This document shows positions 46,215 through 54,760 of a DNA stretch of 64,000 nt, in pieces; the first letter of the stretch is position 1, and the number at the start of each line of letters is the position of its first letter. The translations under genes were made by a program, and so were the position numbers. The stretch comes from [Borrelia] tanukii (GTDB taxonomy: Bacteria; Spirochaetota; Spirochaetia; Borreliales; Borreliaceae): NCBI RefSeq assembly GCF_030436345.1, contig NZ_CP124038.1, positions 248,001 to 312,000 of the forward strand, read 5' to 3'. The notes beneath the pieces are model-generated. The model was not told the DNA's origin and searched no databases. It saw only the letters and a program-made list of their open reading frames with translations.

Positions 46215-47405
46215 CTAAACAATTAAATTAACATTTTTATCTACATCGTAAGAAAATTCAACTTCTTCTTCAATTTGAAAAGATTTATTATAACCAAAAT
46301 AAAAATTTTGATCCCTAGAATCATCTTTAAAATTTTTAGAAAAAGAATTTAAATTTTCACCCGCAAGAAAAAGATTTAAGCTAGCATTAAAACCACTCTC
46401 ACCAAGCATTTTATTTAATGAATGCATATTTTGGTCAAAAAGCATTTTAACATTTTGATTGTCTACCACAATCTTTCCCAATAAATTATTATTAGAATCA
46501 AGGTTTAAATTAATTCGTATACTACCAAGCTCTTTGGGCTTTAAAACCAACTTAATCTCTCCTGTATTATTCGATTTTAACACAACTTTAGCTTTATCCA
46601 CAATATTTTTATTAATCTTAAGATTCCACTCTGGCTTTAAACTGCTAACAAAATCAAAACTATCAACCTCTTTAAAGCTTTTTATGTTATGATTGATAAA
46701 TTCTTCAACAAAACCTTTTAAAGAATCGCCTGATATTTCTTTAACCTTATACCTACCAACAAAATTTTGACCATCAATTGTATTTAAGCTAAACTTTGAA
46801 AAAGCAAAATCATTATTATCGCCACCGTTCTTCTTAAAATTTTTTACATCAATATTAATAACATTTTCTTCTTTCTTTTTATCATTCAAGCTCATATGAT
46901 TATAATAATCATCAATCAATACAGTAGTTGAAAAATCAAAACCTAAAAAAGAACTTAAATCATTAAAAAACAAACAAAGTCTTTCAATTTTTTCAAAAAA
47001 TTTTTCTTTACTTAGGATATCAAAATTATCAAGATTAAATGTTAAATTTTCTTTAATGCCATTTAAGCCTTCAAAATCTAAAAAAACATTCATTCTAGCA
47101 ATCAAGGATTTCAAATCAGAAGCAAAAGCCTCATTCTCAAGTTTTTTTAAAAAAAAGGATTTATTTAAAGACGATTTTTTTAAATTTTTACTAATAAGCC
47201 CATTATCTTTAAAAAAATTTAAAAAATCAAATATCATAAATTTTGCTTTAGCTAATTTCTTAGATTCAGAAGACATAATATTTAAAAAAGAATTCTTATT
47301 CTCTCTAGACTCCGTTTTAGAAACATTTAAATTTAATCCTTTAATTGTATTCAAGAGATTAAATTTATTGCCATAAGCTTTACTTAAATTTAATAAATTA
47401 CTCAT
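46215..47405 (-). CDS. fliK: Hook-length control protein FliK
   Basis: Protein of 396 residues. The first 270 residues are variable and Lys/Asn/Phe-rich; the C-terminal Flg_hook domain is clear (VLKPKELGSIRINLNLD and VKMLFDQNMHSLNKML). FliK measures the hook and triggers the FlhB switch. It has been called flbC in older Borrelia work. It lies between flbB and flgD, the Bacillus position. B31 counterpart BB0285. Confidence 0.93.
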   Translation of the reverse strand: MSNLLNLSKAYGNKFNLLNTIKGLNLNVSKTESRENKNSFLNIMSSESKKLAKAKFMIFDFLNFFKDNGLISKNLKKSSLNKSFFLKKLENEAFASDLKSLIARMNVFLDFEGLNGIKENLTFNLDNFDILSKEKFFEKIERLCLFFNDLSSFLGFDFSTTVLIDDYYNHMSLNDKKKEENVINIDVKNFKKNGGDNNDFAFSKFSLNTIDGQNFVGRYKVKEISGDSLKGFVEEFINHNIKSFKEVDSFDFVSSLKPEWNLKINKNIVDKAKVVLKSNNTGEIKLVLKPKELGSIRINLNLDSNNNLLGKIVVDNQNVKMLFDQNMHSLNKMLGESGFNASLNLFLAGENLNSFSKNFKDDSRDQNFYFGYNKSFQIEEEVEFSYDVDKNVNLIV

Positions 47406-47412
47406 ATAAGCA

Positions 47413-48030
47413 CTACTCCAATGAACTAACAGACATTTTTCTAATCAATATAGCAGCTTTTTTAGAATCCATAAGGGACAACCAATAAGGAACAATTGAC
47501 ATACGGCCCTCTTTTTTAGAAAGCTCTTCAATTTTTCGCATATAAGATATTGCAAGTTCAGGATTTAAATCCTCAAGCCGCTTAACAGCATCTTCTGGTG
47601 GCATATTCATTAAATATACAGCTGTTTGTAAAATATTTGCTTCCTCGTCATTATATTTATTTATAATGTCATCTATTACCTTTTGTTTTAAATCTAAATC
47701 TTTCTGCTTTTGCTTAAGCTCAAATTCAAGCTTATTTAAACTGTCTTCTTTTAATTTTAGATCTTCTTTAAGCTTTTCAATCTGCTGATTCTTGATATCA
47801 ATAGCTTCTCTTTCCTTTACAAGTCTAGCTTCATCAAGAATTATATTAGAATTATGATCAAAGACTAGAGAAGTCTCTCCTAAAAACTTAGTTCTTATAA
47901 ACTCAGGGAAATATCTCTTAGTATTGTACATTCCAAGAAAATCAATAGAGAATAATACAAAGAAAAATAAAATAACAATTAAAAATAACAAAAAAAATGC
48001 CCTAAAAAAGAACGATAAAAAATTATTCAC
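47413..48030 (-). CDS. flbB: FlbB, periplasmic flagellar collar protein
   Basis: Protein of 205 residues with GTG start at 48030, seven bases after GAGG; an in-frame TTG six bases upstream lies against that site. One membrane helix (about 8-30) is followed by a long coiled coil (about 75-120) with Lys/Glu/Leu heptads, and a MgtE-N-like end (MPPEDAVKRLEDLNPELAISYM). It resembles the Bacillus ylxF position product. In B. burgdorferi FlbB is reported as the base of the spirochete-specific collar. Overlaps fliJ by eight bases. B31 counterpart BB0286. Confidence 0.93.
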   Translation of the reverse strand: MNNFLSFFFRAFFLLFLIVILFFFVLFSIDFLGMYNTKRYFPEFIRTKFLGETSLVFDHNSNIILDEARLVKEREAIDIKNQQIEKLKEDLKLKEDSLNKLEFELKQKQKDLDLKQKVIDDIINKYNDEEANILQTAVYLMNMPPEDAVKRLEDLNPELAISYMRKIEELSKKEGRMSIVPYWLSLMDSKKAAILIRKMSVSSLE

Positions 48031-48454
48031 TTTCAATCCTCAGATTTTGACAAACTTTATAATTTACATACTCATCTAGCAGTAAGCTTTCCTTCTTTTC
48101 TCTATTTTTAATTATAGAATTATTTAAAGTTTTTATTAATATTTTAATCTTTTTTTCTTCCCTATACTTATTCACATAAGTATCATAACAATCATTATAA
48201 TTCTTTCTAAGCTCTTCAAGAATTTTAAAATTTTGTTTTTTTTTATAATTTAAACAGTCCATATAACCTCTTACAAAAAGATCATCAAGACTATTCAGAC
48301 TTTTTAAAAGATTGGGAATTTCATCTGAAAAATGATTTATTTTTGAAATTTTTTTATTTACATCCATTAAGTCTCTCTCACTTAACTTTCGATAGTAGGT
48401 TCTAATGGTTAATATTCTATTAAGTTTTTGTTTTCTAAAATTTAAATCATTCAA
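48023..48454 (-). CDS. fliJ: FliJ-type export chaperone (FlbA)
   Basis: Protein of 143 residues, nearly all helical and strongly charged, as expected for the antiparallel coiled coil of FliJ that sits in the FliI ATPase ring. Sequence identity in this family is low; position after fliI and before flbB carries the call. Start is TTG at 48454, overlapping the fliI stop by four bases (TTGA). B31 counterpart BB0287. Confidence 0.9.
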   Translation of the reverse strand: MNDLNFRKQKLNRILTIRTYYRKLSERDLMDVNKKISKINHFSDEIPNLLKSLNSLDDLFVRGYMDCLNYKKKQNFKILEELRKNYNDCYDTYVNKYREEKKIKILIKTLNNSIIKNREKKESLLLDEYVNYKVCQNLRIESE

Positions 48455-49761
48455 GATAATATTTCCCTTATTTCATCTTCTAAATTTTCAAAATCAAATG
48501 TATCATTTATTCCTTGAGAAATAAAATCAATAATCTTAGGATACTTGGAAATTGCAAAATCAACTTCCTTATTGGATCCTTTAAGATAAATCCCCGTTCT
48601 AACAAGATCTTCATAATCTTTATAAACAGACAATAAATTTCTAGCTTTCATTATTAATTTTTGTTTTTCTAAACTCATTATTCTATGAATAGATCTTGAC
48701 GTTGAACTAAGAACATTTATTGAAGGATAAATTCCTCTATCAAACAAATCTCTGTCTAATATAATGTGACCATCCAAAACAGCCTTAATATTATCGGCTA
48801 CAGGTTCTGTAAAATCATCCCCCTCAACAAGAACAGTATAAAATCCAGTAACACTTCCTCCATTACCATTAAAACCCGATCTCTCAAGTAAAATTGGAAT
48901 TTCAACAAAAACAGAAGGCGGATAGCCTTTAGCTACCGGGGGCTCTCCCAAGGAAAGAGACATTTCCCTTTTAGCATTTGCAAACCTAGTAATAGAATCA
49001 AAAAGCAAAGCCACATCTTTACCTTGATCTCTAAAGTATTCTGCTATCATGGTGGCGACATAAGCTCCTTTATACCTTGATATGGGTGATTCATCAGAAG
49101 TTGAAACAACTAAAACGCTTTTTTTTAAACGCTCCTCACCAAGTTCATGTTCAATAAACTCATTAAGCTCTCGACCTCTTTCCCCAATAAAAGCGATAAC
49201 GTTTACATCTGCATTTGAATTTTTTGCAATCATGCCAAGCAAAGTAGACTTACCAACACCAGCACCAGAAAAAATACCAACTCTTTGCCCTTTTGCAACT
49301 GGCAAAAAACCATCAAGAACCTTAACTCCTGTTAATATTTGCTCTTCAAAAATACTTCTACTAATTGGATTAATTTTTTCAAAAATTAACTCTTTATATC
49401 TATTGTTTAAAAATGACCCTTTATTATCAATAGGTCTGCCAAGAGAATCAATAACTCTTCCTAAAAGCTCATCACTAAGATTTATTTCTAACCCTTTATT
49501 TAAAGAATAGACTTTATTTCCAACTTCAATCCCACTAAATCCTTCATAGGCCATAAGACTAACATAAGGGCCATTAAATCCTAAAACCTCAGCACATACC
49601 TTTTTATTATTTCTTTGATCAATTAAACATAAATCTCCAACAGCACACTGAGGCCCTAAACTTTCAACTAAAAGGCCTTTTATCTTTTGTACTCTGCCAA
49701 CAAAAGATACAGTTTCAATATCATCTACTTGTCTTAAATAATTTTCAAAAAAATTGCCCAC
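48451..49761 (-). CDS. fliI: Flagellar export ATPase FliI
   Basis: F1-beta-like ATPase of 436 residues that energises flagellar export. Walker A GAGVGKST lies near residue 170, with FIGERGREL, LLFDSITRFA (Walker B) and GEPPVAKGYPPSVF. Start is GTG at 49761 with AAGGA upstream. It overlaps fliJ by four bases and follows fliH by 18. B31 counterpart BB0288. Confidence 0.97.
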   Translation of the reverse strand: MGNFFENYLRQVDDIETVSFVGRVQKIKGLLVESLGPQCAVGDLCLIDQRNNKKVCAEVLGFNGPYVSLMAYEGFSGIEVGNKVYSLNKGLEINLSDELLGRVIDSLGRPIDNKGSFLNNRYKELIFEKINPISRSIFEEQILTGVKVLDGFLPVAKGQRVGIFSGAGVGKSTLLGMIAKNSNADVNVIAFIGERGRELNEFIEHELGEERLKKSVLVVSTSDESPISRYKGAYVATMIAEYFRDQGKDVALLFDSITRFANAKREMSLSLGEPPVAKGYPPSVFVEIPILLERSGFNGNGGSVTGFYTVLVEGDDFTEPVADNIKAVLDGHIILDRDLFDRGIYPSINVLSSTSRSIHRIMSLEKQKLIMKARNLLSVYKDYEDLVRTGIYLKGSNKEVDFAISKYPKIIDFISQGINDTFDFENLEDEIREILS

Positions 49762-49779
49762 TAAAATTCCTTTAGATAC

Positions 49780-50700
49780 TTAACTTAATAATGAAAAATT
49801 TTTAAACTTTTCCTCTATTTTATCAAGTTGAGAAGAAATACGAGCATCAATCTCTCCAAAATTAGTTTCAATTATACAACCACCTTTGCCTATGTTGGGA
49901 TCTTCTATGATTTCTAAATTTTCTATAACATCAAATCTAGAAATAAAATCACTCTTTTTATGTCTAACAATATCTAAATCATCAAGATTTACACGAATAG
50001 TAATCTGTGTTTTATCTTTTACCCTTTTCAACACCTCATTAACATTTTCTAAAACAATATCTTTTTGAGAATCTGTTATTCTCTTAATAACTTTAATTGC
50101 AATTTGCATAACAAGACTTACTATTTGACCACTTGATGATTCAAGAATACCTTTTCTTTCGGCAATCAAACTTGCTATTATGCTGTGCAACTTTCTCATA
50201 ACTTTATCAAAATCTTCAAAACCGCTTTCATAACCTTTACTATATCCCTCTTGTCTACCCTTAGCTGTTGCTATCTCAAGATCTGTTTTTAATTTTTCTT
50301 CATACTCTCTTGTCAATCTTTCAATCTCAGCATTAGATTCAGCCTCAACAGATTCCTTCTTATTAATAGCCTCCCTTTGCAAAAGATCTGCTTCTTGCTT
50401 GGCTGCCTCTAGCACTTCATTAGCTTTTATCTTAGCCTCTTCAATAAGCCTCTTAGATTCAATTTGCACTTCTTCTTTGGCAAGTTCTTGTCTTTTAACA
50501 AGTTCTTCCTCAAGTCGTAACTTTTCATCTCTTAGAAATTGTAACTCTTCTTTAAGATTGGTAATTTGACTGTCTATGTCGTAAACCTTGCCTTCTTTTT
50601 CCTTGATTTCCAAAGATTCAAAAACGGGCTTTGCTATCTCAACAAATTCAAACTTTACTGAATTATCAACTTCTGACGATTTATATAAAACCTTAGGCAA
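49780..50700 (-). CDS. fliH: Flagellar export regulator FliH
   Basis: Protein of 306 residues that holds FliI at the C-ring and motor. A long Glu/Lys-rich coiled coil (about 38-155) is followed by the FliH C-terminal domain (QIAIKVIKRITDSQKDIV and the GGCIIETNFGEIDA block). Start is TTG at 50700, seven bases after AAAGGAG. It is longer than enteric FliH (about 235). B31 counterpart BB0289. Confidence 0.95.
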   Translation of the reverse strand: MPKVLYKSSEVDNSVKFEFVEIAKPVFESLEIKEKEGKVYDIDSQITNLKEELQFLRDEKLRLEEELVKRQELAKEEVQIESKRLIEEAKIKANEVLEAAKQEADLLQREAINKKESVEAESNAEIERLTREYEEKLKTDLEIATAKGRQEGYSKGYESGFEDFDKVMRKLHSIIASLIAERKGILESSSGQIVSLVMQIAIKVIKRITDSQKDIVLENVNEVLKRVKDKTQITIRVNLDDLDIVRHKKSDFISRFDVIENLEIIEDPNIGKGGCIIETNFGEIDARISSQLDKIEEKFKNFSLLS

Positions 50701-50714
50701 ATAAAACTCCTTTA

Positions 50715-51749
50715 TCAGACAAGTACATCTTCTTCACCACCTCTTGAAATAACTATTTCTCCTTGTTCTTCTAATTTTCTAATAAGAGAAACAATTTTTT
50801 GCTGGGATTCCTCAACGTCTTTTCGCCTAGTAGGCCCCAAAAATTCCATATCTTCCTTAAGCATTGAAGCTGCTCTTTTTGACATGTTTTTGAAAATTTT
50901 TTCTTGAACAGGAATATCTACAGATTTTAAAGCTTTTGCTAACTCTTGACCATCTATTTCTCTTAAAACTCTTTGTATAGATCTGTCATCAAGCAAAACT
51001 ATATCCTCAAATACAAACATTTTTTTCTTAATCTCTTCTGCAAGCTCTGGATCTTCTTCTTCAAGAGATTCAATAATAAACTTCTCCGTCTTTCTATCAG
51101 CCATATTAATTATCTCAACAACATTGTCAACTCCTCCTGCTGATGTGTAATCTTCTGAAGAAAGAGAAGCTAGTTTTTTCTCAAGAACTCTCTCAACCTC
51201 TCTTACAACCTCAGGAGAAGTTCTATCCATTAATGCAATTCTTCTTGCAACATTGGTTTGTACCTCCGTAGGCAAACTAGAGAGAATAAAAGAAGCCTTT
51301 TGGGGATCAAGATATGAAAGTATCAAAGCAATTGTTTGAGGATGTTCTTGTTGAATAAAGTTTAAAATATTTGCAGGATCTGCTCTTCTAACAAATTCAA
51401 AAGGCCTAGACTGTAAAGCAGATCCCAAATTATTAATAATATCAACTGCTTTTTGAGTACCAAGAGATTTTTCAAGAAGCTCTCTTGCATAATCAATTCC
51501 ACCCTTTTGAATAAATTCTTGAGCCATCATTAATTCTTTAAACTCTAAAAGAACATTATCTTTAAGTTCAGAAGTAATTGTCTCAAGCTTTGCTATCTCA
51601 AATGTCAAAGACTCTATCTCTTCTTGAGAAAGATACTTAAACACTTTAGAAGAGATTTCAGAACCTATTGAAACCAATAATATAGCGGCCTTTTGCTTGC
51701 CTGTTAAAGCAGAAACATCAAGAATCTCCTTTTCTTTTTTTTCTTCCAT
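50715..51749 (-). CDS. fliG: Flagellar motor switch protein FliG
   Basis: Rotor protein of 344 residues with the N-terminal FliF-binding domain, middle ARM domain (with the EHPQ motif in QQEHPQTIALILSYL), and the C-terminal torque domain carrying charged residues in DDRSIQRVLREIDGQEL. From memory the genus has two fliG genes; this one, in the operon, corresponds to fliG2 (BB0290), the main rotor subunit. ATG at 51749, 15 bases after fliF. Confidence 0.97.
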   Translation of the reverse strand: MEEKKEKEILDVSALTGKQKAAILLVSIGSEISSKVFKYLSQEEIESLTFEIAKLETITSELKDNVLLEFKELMMAQEFIQKGGIDYARELLEKSLGTQKAVDIINNLGSALQSRPFEFVRRADPANILNFIQQEHPQTIALILSYLDPQKASFILSSLPTEVQTNVARRIALMDRTSPEVVREVERVLEKKLASLSSEDYTSAGGVDNVVEIINMADRKTEKFIIESLEEEDPELAEEIKKKMFVFEDIVLLDDRSIQRVLREIDGQELAKALKSVDIPVQEKIFKNMSKRAASMLKEDMEFLGPTRRKDVEESQQKIVSLIRKLEEQGEIVISRGGEEDVLV

Positions 51750-51764
51750 ATCAATTACTACCTT

Positions 51765-53474
51765 CTACGCGTTTTTCAAAAGCCATGTTCTTATAAGCTT
51801 AGCAACATCTTCTGGCTTTTCTCTGGCTAAAAGCTCAGCATTGTTTTGAAGCTCATCACCCTCCCTAATACCGCCAACAACATCATCAACGCCAATATCG
51901 TCGCCACCATCCATTAAGGCTTGTTGACGTCTTAAATGTGCTTGCTTTGCCAATTCCTCTTCTCTAAGGCGTCTTCGCCTTTCAAGTTCTCTAGAAATAG
52001 CAAAAAATATTGTAAATACTAAAATCAATAACGAAAATATTATACTTGCAATAAATAAAAAATATCTAAACCTTTCGCTTGCAAAATAGTTTTCATCTAT
52101 TTCTCTAAATTCATTCATGCGATCAAAAGATATATTTCTAACTGTTATTGAATCACCTCTTTCTGGCTTATATTCAAAAGAACTTTGCAAAACATCTTCA
52201 ATATTTTTTATTTCTTCTAATGCCATGGGTTTATATTCTCTTTTTCTCATTCCATTTTCTATTACGAAATTTCCCTTCTCATCATACACAAAATTCCAAA
52301 TACCATCCACAAAAATACCAAGAGAAACACCTACAATCCTAGCGGGCTCTTTTTCACTTGTAGATTTTTTTTCATTTAAAGCAACATTTTTGATCTCTTG
52401 AGACTCATTATATTTACCAGTAATATCGCTTAAATCTTGATATTCAGGAGGAGTATTGCCTTCCTGGCCAGGAGGTCCCCACGGACTATACCCTTGCCCC
52501 TGATATTCTTTTTTCTGGGTCTGAGAAGATATAATAGTTGAATCGCTTACTTTTCTAGTGTTATAAGAAGCTTTTGGATCTTGGGCTTGAAGCTCAATAG
52601 GGGCATACTCTTTAGACTCTGTAGTTTCTTTTGAAGTATCAAGTTTTACATTTACTCTTGCTATCATAAATCTATCAACAGATAAAACCTTACTTAATGC
52701 AGAGTCGATTTCCCCCCTAAGCATAGCTTCATACTTAAGCTTTAATTTACGCTCTTTTTCTGCTAAGTCTATCCTATCTATTCCATCTAAATTATAAAAA
52801 TCATTCAAAATAGTTCCACTATTATCAACAATAGCAATATTATCAGATTCAAGGCCTTCAATGGCATACTGAATAAGCTTAACAAGTCCTTCAACTTTTT
52901 TTCTATTGGTAATAATATCGGAGCCAGGCCTTGGAGTAATCCTAACAGATGCTTTAACAGGCTCTTGCGCCTCTTTAAAAAGAGCTTTCTCAGGCATAAC
53001 AAGATTCACACTAACAGCATCAACATCGTCTAAAGCTAAAATATGTTGCTCAACCGCTCTTGTAATAGATCTTCTAAGATTAATGCTTCTTTCAAAATCA
53101 GTAATAGTCCATCTATCAATATCAAACAAAGCCCATGGATCCATATGAACAGGCACAAGCTCTTCTCTGACAAGAATTGCTCGCATTTTTTTTGCAAGCT
53201 TTTCATCATCTAAATAAATTCTTCCATCGGAACTCAAAAAATATTTAACATTTTCTCTATCAAGTCTTTGCGATATTCTATCTAAGAGATATTGATCTTT
53301 AATTTCAACTCCAAAAAGAGCAATACTTTGACTTTTAGTAGAAAGTCCTATCAAAAAAACAAACGCAAGAATAACAAAAAAAATAATCAATCCTAAGGCT
53401 ATTTTCTGAACCGTACTAGCTTTTTTGAAGATTCCTTTTGCTGAAACAAAAAAATTAGTAAAAAAATTGCTCAA
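51765..53474 (-). CDS. fliF: Flagellar MS-ring protein FliF
   Basis: MS-ring protein of 569 residues with two membrane helices (about 24-45 and 450-472), ring-building motifs between, and the C-terminal FliG-binding tail KPEDVAKLIRTWLLKN. NLVMPEKALF and the RITPRPGSD region match the family. Start is TTG at 53474 with AGGAG ten bases upstream. Longer linkers around residues 310-370 (rich in Gln, Gly, Pro) look disordered. B31 counterpart BB0291. Confidence 0.97.
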   Translation of the reverse strand: MSNFFTNFFVSAKGIFKKASTVQKIALGLIIFFVILAFVFLIGLSTKSQSIALFGVEIKDQYLLDRISQRLDRENVKYFLSSDGRIYLDDEKLAKKMRAILVREELVPVHMDPWALFDIDRWTITDFERSINLRRSITRAVEQHILALDDVDAVSVNLVMPEKALFKEAQEPVKASVRITPRPGSDIITNRKKVEGLVKLIQYAIEGLESDNIAIVDNSGTILNDFYNLDGIDRIDLAEKERKLKLKYEAMLRGEIDSALSKVLSVDRFMIARVNVKLDTSKETTESKEYAPIELQAQDPKASYNTRKVSDSTIISSQTQKKEYQGQGYSPWGPPGQEGNTPPEYQDLSDITGKYNESQEIKNVALNEKKSTSEKEPARIVGVSLGIFVDGIWNFVYDEKGNFVIENGMRKREYKPMALEEIKNIEDVLQSSFEYKPERGDSITVRNISFDRMNEFREIDENYFASERFRYFLFIASIIFSLLILVFTIFFAISRELERRRRLREEELAKQAHLRRQQALMDGGDDIGVDDVVGGIREGDELQNNAELLAREKPEDVAKLIRTWLLKNA

Positions 53475-53488
53475 AATCTTATGGCTCC

Positions 53489-53824
53489 TTAACGAATATT
53501 GATTATGTCTTGATAAGCCTTAATACCTCTCTCAACAACAGCCTTTAAAATGCTTAAATTCATATTAGCCTTAGACATCGCTATTACAAAATCATGAACA
53601 TCAACACTACTAGGCTTAAGAACAGCTTGTTCCATAACTTTAGAAACATTTAATTGACTTTTGTTGACATCAGTAATCGCATTTATTAAAACATCCTTAA
53701 ACGTTTTAATATCATTGCTTTTGGCACTATTTTTAGAAGAACCAAAAAGATTCACATCAAAATGCAAAGGATTTTTCTTAACCAAATTAATATTATTCTC
53801 TGTAAAAAAAGCATTCATTCTCAC
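53489..53824 (-). CDS. fliE: Flagellar hook-basal body protein FliE
   Basis: Rod-base protein linking the MS ring and rod; exported early. The C-terminal helices (VMEQAVLKPSSVDVHDFVIA and NMNLSILKAVVERGIKAYQD) are diagnostic. Three in-frame starts are close together: TTG 53827, GTG 53824 and ATG 53818. AGGAG lies six, nine and fifteen bases before them, so GTG or TTG is likelier than ATG; GTG is used here (111 residues). B31 counterpart BB0292. Confidence 0.93.
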   Translation of the reverse strand: MRMNAFFTENNINLVKKNPLHFDVNLFGSSKNSAKSNDIKTFKDVLINAITDVNKSQLNVSKVMEQAVLKPSSVDVHDFVIAMSKANMNLSILKAVVERGIKAYQDIINIR

Positions 53825-53838
53825 CAACGATCTCTCCT

Positions 53839-54297
53839 TTAGCTTTGAAGTATAGCTAATGCACTTCTAAACATAGATTTACTACTGTTGATAACAGTAG
53901 AATTTGCCTCATAAGCACGAGAAGCTGAAATCATATCTACCATTTCTTCAACTAAATTGACATTAGGAAGCTCCACATAACCTTTTTTATCCCCAAAACT
54001 TATTGAATCAGGATGAGTTGGATCATATTTTAACTTTAATGGAGACTTATCTTTTTCAATGCTAGCAACCCTAACCCCTTGCCCAATACCATTATCAAGA
54101 TAATCTGGAATAAAAGGACCTTTCCAATAAGGATTATTAACCCTTGGTGCAAAAATAATCCTTTGCCTTCTATAAGGCCCACCATCAGGAGTTCTAGAAG
54201 TAGAAACATTTGCAATATTATTAGAAATAACATCAATCCTTAACCTTTGTGCTGTCAATCCCGTTGAAGCTACATTAATGCTTGAAAACAATCCCAT
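53839..54297 (-). CDS. flgC: Flagellar proximal rod protein FlgC
   Basis: Rod protein of 152 residues. The N-terminal rod motif (LTAQRLRIDVISNNIANVST) and C-terminal helix (VNLVEEMVDMISASRAYEAN) are intact. It lacks the small insert seen in longer rod proteins. ATG at 54297 and 23 bases from flgB. B31 counterpart BB0293. Confidence 0.97.
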   Translation of the reverse strand: MGLFSSINVASTGLTAQRLRIDVISNNIANVSTSRTPDGGPYRRQRIIFAPRVNNPYWKGPFIPDYLDNGIGQGVRVASIEKDKSPLKLKYDPTHPDSISFGDKKGYVELPNVNLVEEMVDMISASRAYEANSTVINSSKSMFRSALAILQS

Positions 54298-54320
54298 TTT
54301 ACATTCCTTAAAATATTAAT

Positions 54321-54728
54321 TTATTTTAATACAATATTTATACTTTTAAAATAATGCGACTGAACACTGGTCATAAGATGATACATCATTTGGTTTTGTA
54401 CAAGTGACTTAATCTCAGAATCAATATCAACATTATTGCCATTATTATTCATAGTTGAAAAATGATCAAGAAGTCTGTGGGGCTTAACATCTGAATACTC
54501 TGGATTTTTAAGCCCAGATAAATGCTTATCGCTAGACTTAATTAAATTTAGATCATTTTTATTTTTATTTAAAAAAGCCTTTTCCAGCTCTGACTCAAAA
54601 GAAATTTTACTTCTCTTAAAATTTGGAGTATCTACATTTGCTATATTGTCAGAAATAACGCCTTGTCTTAAACTCAGAACATCTAAATACCTATGTGAAA
54701 AATCTATAGATCTTTCAAAATCATTCAA
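54321..54728 (-). CDS. flgB: Flagellar proximal rod protein FlgB
   Basis: Rod protein of 135 residues and first gene of the flagellar operon. The motif LRQGVISDNIANVDTPNFKR is diagnostic. The start is TTG at 54728, with AGGGGG seven bases upstream; an ATG overlapping it is out of frame. A -10 box lies about 37 bases upstream, within the end of hslU. In B. burgdorferi the whole operon is read by sigma-70 from this point, as there is no FliA. B31 counterpart BB0294. Confidence 0.97.
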   Translation of the reverse strand: MNDFERSIDFSHRYLDVLSLRQGVISDNIANVDTPNFKRSKISFESELEKAFLNKNKNDLNLIKSSDKHLSGLKNPEYSDVKPHRLLDHFSTMNNNGNNVDIDSEIKSLVQNQMMYHLMTSVQSHYFKSINIVLK

Positions 54729-54760
54729 ATTAAAACCCCCTCGTTTAAAATTGCTTTTAA

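Noticed and set aside
49082..49510. 142-codon plus-strand ORF opposite fliI
   Set aside because: Lies over conserved FliI ATPase motifs; Ser/Pro-rich composition is the expected mirror of the real frame.
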